From Cinclus cinclus (Eukaryota > Chordata > Aves > Passeriformes > Cinclidae), in NCBI RefSeq assembly GCF_963662255.1, contig NW_026912187.1, positions 248,001-312,000 on the forward strand: 64,000 nucleotides of DNA. The letters are read 5' to 3'. The stretch's first letter is position 1; each line of letters opens with the position of its first letter. The position numbers were made by a program, and so were the translations under genes. Below, piece by piece: positions 27,316 through 36,298 of the stretch. The notes under the pieces are model-generated. The model saw only the letters and a program-made list of their open reading frames with translations. It was not told the origin of the DNA and ran no database searches.

Positions 27316-27989
27316 TGGGAAATGCTAAGTGGGCCTGGCATTGCCAGTGGGAACGGCATACAAAGCGTGCAGCTCAGTAAGGGACTGTGCGACGGAGGCA
27401 GAGACCACCGTGGGGCTGGCATAGTAGTACTGGACCTGGGATGGGGACTGTAGGGCTGGAGGTGAAATCATTCTGGGGTTGGGATACGCATGGTGGGGTG
27501 GACTTGGAGGCTCTAGGGCAGGGGCTGAAGCGTTGCAGAGCTGGAGCCAAGACGGGGAGGGTGCCCTTGGAAGCTGCAGAAGATTCTGCTGGCAGAGATG
27601 TGGCAAGCCGTGGCTGGAGCTGGAACAGAAGAGCTGGCAGTGAAATAAAGCTTGTGGGTTGACAAAGAGCTGAAATCACTGGGGCTGGGGAAAAGGGGAC
27701 TCCGAAATGGCTGAGGCTGAAATCACTGGGGCTGGCATAGGAGCTGCAAGTGGCGCAGACTATGCCGATGGGACACTGAGACTGTAGGGTTGGGGTGCCG
27801 AATTCACTGGAGGCCTGGGCTATTGAGGGTGGGGCTGGCTACTGCGTCTGAGCATGGGACGGGCCGTGTAGGGCTGAAAGGGGCCCTTTAGGACTGCTTG
27901 CGCCTGAAGTGCCCCCCCCCCCCCCCCCCCCCGTGCCGGCATGTTGCCACTGGGTGTGAGGGCCACCGTAGGGCTGCAGCCGGAAGCCA

Positions 27990-28027
27990 GTGTGTGTGTG
28001 TGTGTGTGTGTCTGTGTGTGTGTGTGT
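27990..28027 (+). repeat. GT tract interrupted by TCTG, last complete monomer before insert 1
   Basis: The GT array carries a single G-to-C change at 28012. The only other example is at 43307-43344 (C at 43329), in the equivalent monomer before insert 2. This is a diagnostic mark of the 15.3-kb duplication. Confidence 0.9.
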
Positions 28028-28709
28028 CTGGGTAATGCTAAGTGGGCCTGGCATTGCCAGTGGGAACGGCATACAAAGCGTGCAGCTCAGTAAGGGACTG
28101 TGCGACGGAGGCAGAGACCACCGTGGGGCTGGCATAGTAGTACTGGACCTGGGATGGGGACTGTAGGGCTGGAGGTGAAATCATTCTGGGGTTGGGATAC
28201 GCATGGTGGGGTGGACTTGGAGGCTCTAGGGCAGGGGCTGAAGCGTTGCAGAGCTGGAGCCAAGACGGGGAGGGTGCCCTTGGAAGCTGCAGAAGATTCT
28301 GCTGGCAGAGATGTGGCAAGCCGTGGCTGGAGCTGGAACAGAAGAGCTGGCAGTGAAATAAAGCTTGTGGGTTGACAAAGAGCTGAAATCACTGGGGCTG
28401 GGGAAAAGGGGACTCCAAAATGGCTGAGGCTGAAATCACTGGGGCTGGCATAGGAGCTGCAAGTGGCGCAGACTATGCCGATGGGACACTGAGACTGTAG
28501 GGTTGGGGTGCCGAATTCACTGGAGGCCTGGGCTATTGAGGGTGGGGCTGGCTACTGCGTCTGAGCATGGGACGGGCCGTGTAGGGCTGAAAGGGGCCCT
28601 TTAGGACTGCTTGTGCCACTCTGGCAAGGTATTCCCAGCTGCATTGCTGCCCACCCCTGGAGCATGTCTCCATCGGGGGATGGTTGGAAGGCCAGCAGTG
28701 CTCAATTAC

Positions 28710-28745
28710 CTTTGCATCTGAGGTCAGCTTCAGGATCTTGTCATA
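28710..28745 (-). pseudogene. COMMD4: COMMD4 exon C (36 bp), copy 1
   Basis: This exon encodes exactly 12 codons, YDKILKLTSDAK. The acceptor is CCCCACAG (AG at 28747-28746) and the donor GTAATT (GT at 28709-28708). Both introns are phase 0. The near match to YEKILKLTADAK of mammalian COMMD4 is the strongest single piece of evidence for the gene identity. Confidence 0.85.
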
Positions 28746-28984
28746 CTGTGGGGAAGCAGAGCATCATGGTAAACACCAGCTAACACACTACCTGTGTTAA
28801 TTCTAACAATTCTTACCTGAATATTAACACCAATAACACTTACTATGTATGTTATTTCACTAGTAGAGGTTGGTAGCGTTCTTAACATCGAGGAACATGA
28901 AGAACACGAGACTAATTAATGCTGTTGATTATGCCATTGTAGTGTTGAAACACTTGGCCTCCAGTGCAGTAGCCCCACACTTAC

Positions 28985-29182
28985 CTCGATAGCCTCCCCC
29001 AGCAGGTCCCGCAGCACCGGGGCGCAGATCAGCTCCGGCTTCACCGAGGACTGCGGAGGAGAAGGAGGGGGAGCAGCGGGCCCGCAGCAGGCGGGGGGCT
29101 GGCATGTCAGTATTTTGGCCAGAGCGCCGATCTCGGCCAGCACGCAGTCGGTGCAGTCCAAGTCCCCGCAGAAGGGGAACCG
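28985..29182 (-). pseudogene. COMMD4: COMMD4 exon B (198 bp if read through), copy 1
   Basis: The acceptor CCCCGGCAG precedes 29182 and the donor GTAAGT follows 28985. The 66 codons fall into three parts. Residues 1-23, [10 protein letters not shown] to GALAK, are COMMD4-like. Residues 24-44 (29113-29051) are [25 protein letters not shown] filler ending in a pyrimidine tract and CCGCAG. Residues 45-66, SSVKPEL to GEAIE, are COMMD4-like. In other vertebrates the two outer parts are almost contiguous (LAKM-SSVK), so the 63-bp middle looks like a short intron whose 5' GT is missing. It stays open in frame. No ATG lies in frame upstream of RFPF within the exon, so the start must come from an upstream exon. 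Confidence 0.75.
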
Positions 29183-29273
29183 CTGCCGGGGAAGAGGTGC
29201 CCGGAACCCGCAGCGGACTCCGCACGCCCTCCCCGCTCCGCGGCCCCCTCGCTGCCGCCGACCCTCTCCTCAC

Positions 29274-29477
29274 GAAGTCACCGCCCCTCCCTGGTCCGGG
29301 ATACGAACGCAGAGCCCGACTTTGCCACCCGCAACCACTCCCGGGCAGCCCTTTTAGCCGGGACCTGGGCACGAGAGGTCGGAGAAGGGGAGGGGAGTAT
29401 CGGGAGCGGGACCCAGCGCGACCGCGGACCCTTGGAGCAGCACTGGCTCCTTCCGGCTGAGCGCCCCGCGCTCCCAT
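29274..29477 (-). CDS. Candidate COMMD4 first coding exon, copy 1
   Basis: The only ATG on the minus strand between exon B and the island centre is at 29477-29475. It opens 68 codons (MGARGAQPEG to GRGGDF) and reaches a good donor, GTGAGG at 29273. Splicing to exon B would be in phase (GDF-RFPF). Against this, the mammalian protein begins M-RFRF with the exon ending right after ATG, so a 68-residue extension would be unusual. The stretch is arginine-, proline- and glycine-rich, as CpG-island DNA often reads. The region may instead be untranslated. Confidence 0.3.
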
Positions 29478-29842
29478 GAGCTGCAGCCGCGCAGCTTCCG
29501 GGCCCCGCCAATGCCGGCCCGCCTTTCTCCGCCCTGTCCAATCACAGCCGCCCTATCAATCCGGGCGTGGCCCTGGGCGATCGTTCGCCTGGTGCTCTGC
29601 TCCTGCCGCCGCTGCTTTGGGAGCCGGCGGAGCCTCGTCAGGTGATGCTGGGGCTTGGAAAGGGCGGGGAGAGTTCTGCCAAGTAAACGGGGAGACGGCG
29701 GGCAGCGGGCGGAATCGCAGGAGCGGGCCGTGAGGGGACTGCGGGGGGTCGCGGAACAGAGTGCGGCGGGAAGGGGCGGGCTGGGATTGGCGGAGCCGGC
29801 GCTGCCTCGGGATGTGATTGGCTGGGCTGGCCGGCTATTGCC

Positions 29843-29850
29843 TATAAATA
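29843..29850 (+). promoter_or_regulatory. TATA box TATAAATA, copy 1
   Basis: TATAAATA sits 22 bp after an inverted CCAAT box and is followed by GC-rich initiator-like sequence. A start near 29875 (CGTTAGTTGG) would be at the usual 25-30 bp distance. A TATA box inside a CpG island is a minority architecture and points to a focused plus-strand start. Confidence 0.75.
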
Positions 29851-29874
29851 GCGTGCGCTGGGGAGGCGGGCGTT

Positions 29875-30029
29875 AGTTGGGCGGCGCCGAGGAGGCGGAG
29901 GCGGCGGCGAGGGGCGGCGCGGCGGCGGCGAGGGGCGGCGCCGAGGCGGCGGGAGCTGCAGGTGCCCGACCTGAGGAGCGCCGCAGCGCCAGGACGGGAC
30001 CCGCGCGGATGTCGCTGCGGGGAGCGCTG
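29875..30029 (+). other. Putative first exon of unidentified divergent transcript, copy 1
   Basis: It runs from the expected start to a strong donor, GTGAGC at 30030-30035. An ATG at 30009 opens MSLRGAL before the donor. Unspliced, the frame runs 42 codons to a stop at 30135. Joining the donor to the next good acceptors (TTTCTTTGCAG ending 30271; CTTTTAG ending 30331) gives TAA at once. Joining to the acceptor ending 30585 gives 11 more codons and a stop. So either the true next exon is missing or the RNA is non-coding. I do not recognise the gene. Confidence 0.4.
29909..29945 (+). repeat. 21-bp GC minisatellite, short allele (1 unit plus partial), copy 1
   Basis: The unit is GAGGGGCGGCGCGGCGGCGGC. 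One complete unit (29909-29929) is followed by the terminal partial unit GAGGGGCGGCGCCGAG. It lies in the predicted 5' leader of the plus-strand transcript. Copies 2-5 have four full units. Confidence 0.9.
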
Positions 30030-30230
30030 GTGAGCACGGACGCGGCTCCTGCGTCTGTGGGGGGGCGGCGGTGCCCAGTTCTTTACGCCGCGCCCTGCGC
30101 GGCTCTGGCGGCCGCTGGGGGGACCTGGAGCGTCTAAGGGCGAACAGCTGCTGCTAGTGGCGGCCGGGGAGCACCCGTTTTGTCGTTTTCTGCATTTAGA
30201 CAACTGGGAAATGCTGGGAATAAAGCTGGG

Positions 30231-30271
30231 TTTTTTTCCATTTTTAAGTTTTATTTTGCTTTTCTTTGCAG
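30231..30271 (+). other. Strong splice-acceptor-like pyrimidine tract
   Basis: A T-rich tract ends in TTTCTTTGCAG at 30271, inside an AT-rich 200-bp stretch that contrasts with the island. AATAAA also occurs at 30219-30224. It looks like a real intron end, but the sequence after it begins TAATCACAG, a stop in the frame supplied by the upstream exon. Confidence 0.35.
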
Positions 30272-30585
30272 TAATCACAGCTTCCTTTATTAAACTACTT
30301 CATTATTTTGCTCTTTTATTACAAACTTTTAGTAAGTTGTTATTACTACATATCTGATGTTAACTCAATAAGGGTTGTAGGGCTCGGGCTGAAACATGGG
30401 CTGCCTGGGGGAAGTGAGGGAGGGGGCCTTTGCGAGAGGGTTGGGAGGTCAAGGGCGGGGGGGAAGGTACATGTTGGGCATCAGGCCTCAAGTCTCCCCA
30501 GAGATGGGATCCCTTCAGGATGGGTGGGACAACTCCAAGAGATGCTGTAGTGATCACAGTAATTGATTTCTGGCCTTATCAACAG

Positions 30586-30686
30586 CCCCGGGCTGCAGTG
30601 AGAAGCAGCAGCGGCTTTTAGCTGCTGGCAGCGAGAAGCTGAGGAGCTGGAGCTGAGCAAGCAGAACTGCAGGAGACAGAAATATG
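30586..30686 (+). other. Candidate internal exon of the divergent transcript, copy 1
   Basis: A 101-bp stretch lies between an acceptor (GGCCTTATCAACAG, ending 30585) and a donor (GGTAGG, GT at 30687). One frame reads EEAEELELSKQNCRRQKY-like, coiled-coil-like sequence but with a stop near its 5' end; the frame joined from the putative first exon stops after 11 codons. The equivalent stretch in copy 2 is 45975-46075. Speculative. Confidence 0.2.
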
Positions 30687-30699
30687 GTAGGATTTGAGG

Positions 30700-30953
30700 A
30701 CAAGCGTCTTTGGGGCTGGGATAGGGAATATGGAGCCAAGATGTCAAGTGTGTGAGTGGTGATGAAATCATTAAGGGATGGGAGAGGGAGTCTAGAACTG
30801 TTAGTGGAGTTAGGATTATCAGATTGGGGCTGGAATATGGGTTCAGGAGGTGAGCTGAAACTATACAGACATGTAGCTGAAGCAAATACCCTGTCCTGCA
30901 AAACAGTAAGAGCATGATGCAGCATAGCTGGGACTACGTGGATCCAGAACTGA
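30700..30953 (+). repeat. Right flank of insert 1: probable diverged satellite relative
   Basis: Short blocks resemble the monomer: TGGAGCCAAGATG against TGGAGCCAAGACG, and GATGAAATCATTAAGGGATGGGA against GGTGAAATCATTCTGGGGTTGGGA, plus repeated GGGCTGGAAT-type words. The order is partly preserved up to the junction at 30954, where perfect satellite resumes. This suggests that an ancestral minisatellite lay beside the promoter before amplification. Confidence 0.45.
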
Positions 30954-31308
30954 AACAGAAGAGCTGGCAGTGAAATAAAGCTTGTGGGTTGACAAAGAGC
31001 TGAAATCACTGGGGCTGGGGAAAAGGGGACTCCGAAATGGCTGAGGCTGAAATCACTGGGGCTGGCATAGGAGCTGCAAGTGGCGCAGACTATGCCGATG
31101 GGACACTGAGACTGTAGGGTTGGGGTGCCGAATTCACTGGAGGCCTGGGCTATTGAGGGTGGGGCTGGCTACTGCGTCTGAGCATGGGACGGGCCGTGTA
31201 GGGCTGAAAGGGGCCCTTTAGGACTGCTTGCGCCTGAAGTGCCCCCCCCCCCCCGTGCCGGCATGTTGCCACTGGGTGTGAGGGCCACCGTAGGGCTGCA
31301 GCCGGAAG

Positions 31309-31350
<42 letters not shown>

Positions 31351-32020
31351 TGGGAAATGCTAAGTGGGCCTGGCATTGCCAGTGGGAACGGCATACAAAG
31401 CGTGCAGCTCAGTAAGGGACTGTGCGACGGAGGCAGAGACCACCGTGGGGCTGGCATAGTAGTACTGGACCTGGGATGGGGACTGTAGGGCTGGAGGTGA
31501 AATCATTCTGGGGTTGGGATACGCATGGTGGGGTGGACTTGGAGGCTCTAGGGCAGGGGCTGAAGCGTTGCAGAGCTGGAGCCAAGACGGGGAGGGTGCC
31601 CTTGGAAGCTGCAGAAGATTCTGCTGGCAGAGATGTGGCAAGCCGTGGCTGGAGCTGGAACAGAAGAGCTGGCAGTGAAATAAAGCTTGTGGGTTGACAA
31701 AGAGCTGAAATCACTGGGGCTGGGGAAAAGGGGACTCCGAAATGGCTGAGGCTGAAATCACTGGGGCTGGCATAGGAGCTGCAAGTGGCGCAGACTATGC
31801 CGATGGGACACTGAGACTGTAGGGTTGGGGTGCCGAATTCACTGGAGGCCTGGGCTATTGAGGGTGGGGCTGGCTACTGCGTCTGAGCATGGGACGGGCC
31901 GTGTAGGGCTGAAAGGGGCCCTTTAGGACTGCTTGCGCCTGAAGTGCCCCCCCCCCCCCCCCCCCGTGCCGGCATGTTGCCACTGGGTGTGAGGGCCACC
32001 GTAGGGCTGCAGCCGGAAGC

Positions 32021-32065
<45 letters not shown>

Positions 32066-32736
32066 TGGGAAATGCTAAGTGGGCCTGGCATTGCCAGTGG
32101 GAACGGCATACAAAGCGTGCAGCTCAGTAAGGGACTGTGCGACGGAGGCAGAGACCACCGTGGGGCTGGCATAGTAGTACTGGACCTGGGATGGGGACTG
32201 TAGGGCTGGAGGTGAAATCATTCTGGGGTTGGGATACGCATGGTGGGGTGGACTTGGAGGCTCTAGGGCAGGGGCTGAAGCGTTGCAGAGCTGGAGCCAA
32301 GACGGGGAGGGTGCCCTTGGAAGCTGCAGAAGATTCTGCTGGCAGAGATGTGGCAAGCCGTGGCTGGAGCTGGAACAGAAGAGCTGGCAGTGAAATAAAG
32401 CTTGTGGGTTGACAAAGAGCTGAAATCACTGGGGCTGGGGAAAAGGGGACTCCGAAATGGCTGAGGCTGAAATCACTGGGGCTGGCATAGGAGCTGCAAG
32501 TGGCGCAGACTATGCCGATGGGACACTGAGACTGTAGGGTTGGGGTGCCGAATTCACTGGAGGCCTGGGCTATTGAGGGTGGGGCTGGCTACTGCGTCTG
32601 AGCATGGGACGGGCCGTGTAGGGCTGAAAGGGGCCCTTTAGGACTGCTTGCGCCTGAAGTGCCCCCCCCCCCCCCCCCCCCGTGCCGGCATGTTGCCACT
32701 GGGTGTGAGGGCCACCGTAGGGCTGCAGCCGGAAGC

Positions 32737-32783
<47 letters not shown>

Positions 32784-33448
32784 TGGGAAATGCTAAGTGG
32801 GCCTGGCATTGCCAGTGGGAACGGCATACAAAGCGTGCAGCTCAGTAAGGGACTGTGCGACGGAGGCAGAGACCACCGTGGGGCTGGCATAGTAGTACTG
32901 GACCTGGGATGGGGACTGTAGGGCTGGAGGTGAAATCATTCTGGGGTTGGGATACGCATGGTGGGGTGGACTTGGAGGCTCTAGGGCAGGGGCTGAAGCG
33001 TTGCAGAGCTGGAGCCAAGACGGGGAGGGTGCCCTTGGAAGCTGCAGAAGATTCTGCTGGCAGAGATGTGGCAAGCCGTGGCTGGAGCTGGAACAGAAGA
33101 GCTGGCAGTGAAATAAAGCTTGTGGGTTGACAAAGAGCTGAAATCACTGGGGCTGGGGAAAAGGGGACTCCGAAATGGCTGAGGCTGAAATCACTGGGGC
33201 TGGCATAGGAGCTGCAAGTGGCGCAGACTATGCCGATGGGACACTGAGACTGTAGGGTTGGGGTGCCGAATTCACTGGAGGCCTGGGCTATTGAGGGTGG
33301 GGCTGGCTACTGCGTCTGAGCATGGGACGGGCCGTGTAGGGCTGAAAGGGGCCCTTTAGGACTGCTTGCGCCTGAAGTGCCCCCCCCACCCCCGTGCCGG
33401 CATGTTGCCACTGGGTGTGAGGGCCACCGTAGGGCTGCAGCCGGAAGC

Positions 33449-33487
<39 letters not shown>

Positions 33488-34851
33488 TGGGAAATGCTAA
33501 GTGGGCCTGGCATTGCCAGTGGGAACGGCATACAAAGCGTGCAGCTCAGTAAGGGACTGTGCGACGGAGGCAGAGACCACCGTGGGGCTGGCATAGTAGT
33601 ACTGGACCTGGGATGGGGACTGTAGGGCTGGAGGTGAAATCATTCTGGGGTTGGGATACGCATGGTGGGGTGGACTTGGAGGCTCTAGGGCAGGGGCTGA
33701 AGCGTTGCAGAGCTGGAGCCAAGACGGGGAGGGTGCCCTTGGAAGCTGCAGAAGATTCTGCTGGCAGAGATGTGGCAAGCCGTGGCTGGAGCTGGAACAG
33801 AAGAGCTGGCAGTGAAATAAAGCTTGTGGGTTGACAAAGAGCTGAAATCACTGGGGCTGGGGAAAAGGGGACTCCGAAATGGCTGAGGCTGAAATCACTG
33901 GGGCTGGCATAGGAGCTGCAAGTGGCGCAGACTATGCCGATGGGACACTGAGACTGTAGGGTTGGGGTGCCGAATTCACTGGAGGCCTGGGCTATTGAGG
34001 GTGGGGCTGGCTACTGCGTCTGAGCATGGGACGGGCCGTGTAGGGCTGAAAGGGGCCCTTTAGGACTGCTTGCGCCTGAAGTGCCCCCCCCCCCCCCCGT
34101 GCCGGCATGTTGCCACTGGGTGTGAGGGCCACCGTAGGGCTGCAGCCGGAAGCCAGTGTGTGTGTGTGTGTGTGTGTGTGTCTGGGAAATGCTAAGTGGG
34201 CCTGGCATTGCCAGTGGGAACGGCATACAAAGCGTGCAGCTCAGTAAGGGACTGTGCGACGGAGGCAGAGACCACCGTGGGGCTGGCATAGTAGTACTGG
34301 ACCTGGGATGGGGACTGTAGGGCTGGAGGTGAAATCATTCTGGGGTTGGGATACGCATGGTGGGGTGGACTTGGAGGCTCTAGGGCAGGGGCTGAAGCGT
34401 TGCAGAGCTGGAGCCAAGACGGGGAGGGTGCCCTTGGAAGCTGCAGAAGATTCTGCTGGCAGAGATGTGGCAAGCCGTGGCTGGAGCTGGAACAGAAGAG
34501 CTGGCAGTGAAATAAAGCTTGTGGGTTGACAAAGAGCTGAAATCACTGGGGCTGGGGAAAAGGGGACTCCGAAATGGCTGAGGCTGAAATCACTGGGGCT
34601 GGCATAGGAGCTGCAAGTGGCGCAGACTATGCCGATGGGACACTGAGACTGTAGGGTTGGGGTGCCGAATTCACTGGAGGCCTGGGCTATTGAGGGTGGG
34701 GCTGGCTACTGCGTCTGAGCATGGGACGGGCCGTGTAGGGCTGAAAGGGGCCCTTTAGGACTGCTTGCGCCTGAAGTGCCCCCCCCCCCCCCCCCCGTGC
34801 CGGCATGTTGCCACTGGGTGTGAGGGCCACCGTAGGGCTGCAGCCGGAAGC

Positions 34852-34888
<37 letters not shown>

Positions 34889-36257
34889 TGGGAAATGCTA
34901 AGTGGGCCTGGCATTGCCAGTGGGAACGGCATACAAAGCGTGCAGCTCAGTAAGGGACTGTGCGACGGAGGCAGAGACCACCGTGGGGCTGGCATAGTAG
35001 TACTGGACCTGGGATGGGGACTGTAGGGCTGGAGGTGAAATCATTCTGGGGTTGGGATACGCATGGTGGGGTGGACTTGGAGGCTCTAGGGCAGGGGCTG
35101 AAGCGTTGCAGAGCTGGAGCCAAGACGGGGAGGGTGCCCTTGGAAGCTGCAGAAGATTCTGCTGGCAGAGATGTGGCAAGCCGTGGCTGGAGCTGGAACA
35201 GAAGAGCTGGCAGTGAAATAAAGCTTGTGGGTTGACAAAGAGCTGAAATCACTGGGGCTGGGGAAAAGGGGACTCCGAAATGGCTGAGGCTGAAATCACT
35301 GGGGCTGGCATAGGAGCTGCAAGTGGCGCAGACTATGCCGATGGGACACTGAGACTGTAGGGTTGGGGTGCCGAATTCACTGGAGGCCTGGGCTATTGAG
35401 GGTGGGGCTGGCTACTGCGTCTGAGCATGGGACGGGCCGTGTAGGGCTGAAAGGGGCCCTTTAGGACTGCTTGCGCCTGAAGTGCCCCCCCCCCCCCCCC
35501 CGTGCCGGCATGTTGCCACTGGGTGTGAGGGCCACCGTAGGGCTGCAGCCGGAAGCCAGTGTGTGTGTGTGTGTGTGTGTGTGTGTCTGGGAAATGCTAA
35601 GTGGGCCTGGCATTGCCAGTGGGAACGGCATACAAAGCGTGCAGCTCAGTAAGGGACTGTGCGACGGAGGCAGAGACCACCGTGGGGCTGGCATAGTAGT
35701 ACTGGACCTGGGATGGGGACTGTAGGGCTGGAGGTGAAATCATTCTGGGGTTGGGATACGCATGGTGGGGTGGACTTGGAGGCTCTAGGGCAGGGGCTGA
35801 AGCGTTGCAGAGCTGGAGCCAAGACGGGGAGGGTGCCCTTGGAAGCTGCAGAAGATTCTGCTGGCAGAGATGTGGCAAGCCGTGGCTGGAGCTGGAACAG
35901 AAGAGCTGGCAGTGAAATAAAGCTTGTGGGTTGACAAAGAGCTGAAATCACTGGGGCTGGGGAAAAGGGGACTCCGAAATGGCTGAGGCTGAAATCACTG
36001 GGGCTGGCATAGGAGCTGCAAGTGGCGCAGACTATGCCGATGGGACACTGAGACTGTAGGGTTGGGGTGCCGAATTCACTGGAGGCCTGGGCTATTGAGG
36101 GTGGGGCTGGCTACTGCGTCTGAGCATGGGACGGGCCGTGTAGGGCTGAAAGGGGCCCTTTAGGACTGCTTGCGCCTGAAGTGCCCCCCCCCCCCCCCCC
36201 CCGTGCCGGCATGTTGCCACTGGGTGTGAGGGCCACCGTAGGGCTGCAGCCGGAAGC

Positions 36258-36298
<41 letters not shown>

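Larger units (their letters stand above)
1..28613. repeat. Satellite block 1: 40 complete ~0.7-kb monomers plus a 406-bp partial
   Basis: Head-to-tail tandem array. Taking the first base of GGGGTGGACTTGG as base 1, monomers start at 1, 711, 1421, 2131, 2835, 3549, 4253, 4956, 5656, 6361, 7065, 7762, 8466, 9178, 9890, 10594, 11293, 11994, 12704, 13403, 14102, 14812, 15520, 16224, 16939, 17646, 18350, 19045, 19747, 20447, 21158, 21868, 22570, 23270, 23980, 24685, 25381, 26081, 26783, 27495 and 28208. Lengths run from 695 to 715 bp. The last monomer stops after its base 406, where insert 1 begins. Differences among copies are almost confined to the poly-C and GT tracts and to a few diagnostic bases (CTGGGTAATGC or CTGGGAAATGC; ACTCCGAAA, ACTCCAAAA or ACTCTGAAA). 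The array continues beyond the left edge. No gene is supported anywhere in this block. Confidence 0.98.
28710..29477 (-). pseudogene. COMMD4: COMMD4 5' gene fragment, copy 1 (COMM domain missing)
   Basis: COMMD4 is a COMM-domain protein of the Commander endosomal recycling complex (with CCDC22, CCDC93 and Retriever) and is also linked to NF-kB control. The minus strand encodes [19 protein letters not shown], then [17 protein letters not shown], then YDKILKLTSDAK. These line up in order with the N-terminal helical domain of vertebrate COMMD4 as I recall it (RFRFCGDLDC, SSVK, YEKILKLTADAK). The two downstream splice sites are canonical and all three pieces join in phase 0. After YDKILKLTSDAK, intron 3 runs into satellite at 28613, so the rest of the roughly 200-residue protein, including the C-terminal COMM domain, is absent here. 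The intron expected between exon B's two halves has no GT donor. I judge it a truncated duplicate; the intact gene may lie outside the window. Confidence 0.85.
28985..30140. promoter_or_regulatory. CpG island with divergent promoter, copy 1
   Basis: Very GC- and CpG-rich DNA separates COMMD4 (minus strand) from a plus-strand unit. The COMMD4 side has CCAAT boxes at 29508-29512 and 29538-29542 and two ETS-type CTTCCGG sites at 29450-29456 and 29495-29501. The plus side has a GC box (GGGGCGGG, 29773-29780) and inverted CCAAT boxes (ATTGG) at 29786-29790 and 29817-29821, just before a TATA box. CCAAT pairs spaced like this are typical NF-Y sites. The arrangement predicts transcription outward in both directions. 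Confidence 0.75.
17646..30953. repeat. 15.3-kb higher-order unit, copy A (monomers plus insert 1)
   Basis: This stretch matches 32963-46342 monomer by monomer at an offset of 15317-15321 bp. Shared private variants are ACTCTGAAATGG (T at 25589 and 40908), a TCTG interruption in the GT tract (C at 28012 and 43329) and ACTCCAAAATGG just before the insert (28416 and 43733). Differences are small indels in the simple tracts, one monomer with a C7AC5 tract in A and a pure C tract in B (19045 against 34362), and the minisatellite in the insert. Confidence 0.85.
28614..30953. repeat. Insert copy 1 (2340 bp): COMMD4 5' fragment with bidirectional promoter
   Basis: Non-satellite sequence replaces monomer bases 407-710 and 1-129 (433 bp). 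The left junction follows GGACTGCTTG. The right junction precedes AACAGAAGAGCTGG. From left to right it holds COMMD4 intron 3 (from 28614), exon C, intron 2, exon B, a candidate first exon, a CpG island, a TATA promoter reading right, an AT-rich intron-like stretch (about 30180-30370), a G-rich stretch, and a right flank resembling diverged satellite. It is 72 bp shorter than copies 2-4 because its 21-bp minisatellite lacks three units (63 bp) and 9 bp of GGTGGCGGC-type sequence. The first downstream monomer has a C13 tract and lacks AG before its GT tract (after 31310). Confidence 0.95.

Noticed and set aside
1..28613. Regular direct repeats suggesting a CRISPR array
   Set aside because: The period is 0.7 kb, the whole unit is repeated with no unique spacers, and the surroundings are vertebrate exons and a CpG island.
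28994..29009. CTCF-like sequence CCAGCAGGTCCCGC in COMMD4 exon B
   Set aside because: It matches only the first half of the CTCF core and lies in conserved coding sequence; too weak to annotate, although CTCF would be of interest by analogy with DXZ4.
28929..29273. Continuation of the minus-strand MGARG frame past the donor to 182 residues
   Set aside because: It reads through a good donor and acceptor and then through COMMD4 exon B in the wrong frame; only the part before 29273 is a plausible exon.
29877..30137. Plus-strand frame with ARGGAAA-type heptads through the minisatellite, 86-110 residues
   Set aside because: It has no ATG before the minisatellite, lies in the predicted untranslated leader, and is crossed by a strong donor. 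The heptads merely reflect a 21-bp repeat being a multiple of three.
30272..30340. Second exon of the divergent transcript after TTTCTTTGCAG or CTTTTAG
   Set aside because: Both acceptors are followed directly by TAA in the frame set by the first exon, and no convincing coding sequence follows.
30157..30357. Hydrophobic 66-residue frame (GEHPFCRFLH onward) resembling a membrane segment
   Set aside because: The hydrophobic part is the translation of a T-rich splice-acceptor tract; it starts at a non-ATG codon.
28614..30953. Cassette as a transposable element
   Set aside because: No terminal inverted or long terminal repeats, target-site duplication, poly-A tail or transposase/reverse-transcriptase frame. 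COMMD4 introns are retained, so it is not a retrocopy.
30481..31009. Minus-strand open frames of 144 and 151 residues across the right cassette junction
   Set aside because: They overlap each other, show no recognisable domain, have the same low-complexity Ser/Leu/Pro look as the antisense of G-rich satellite, and one runs into the satellite itself.
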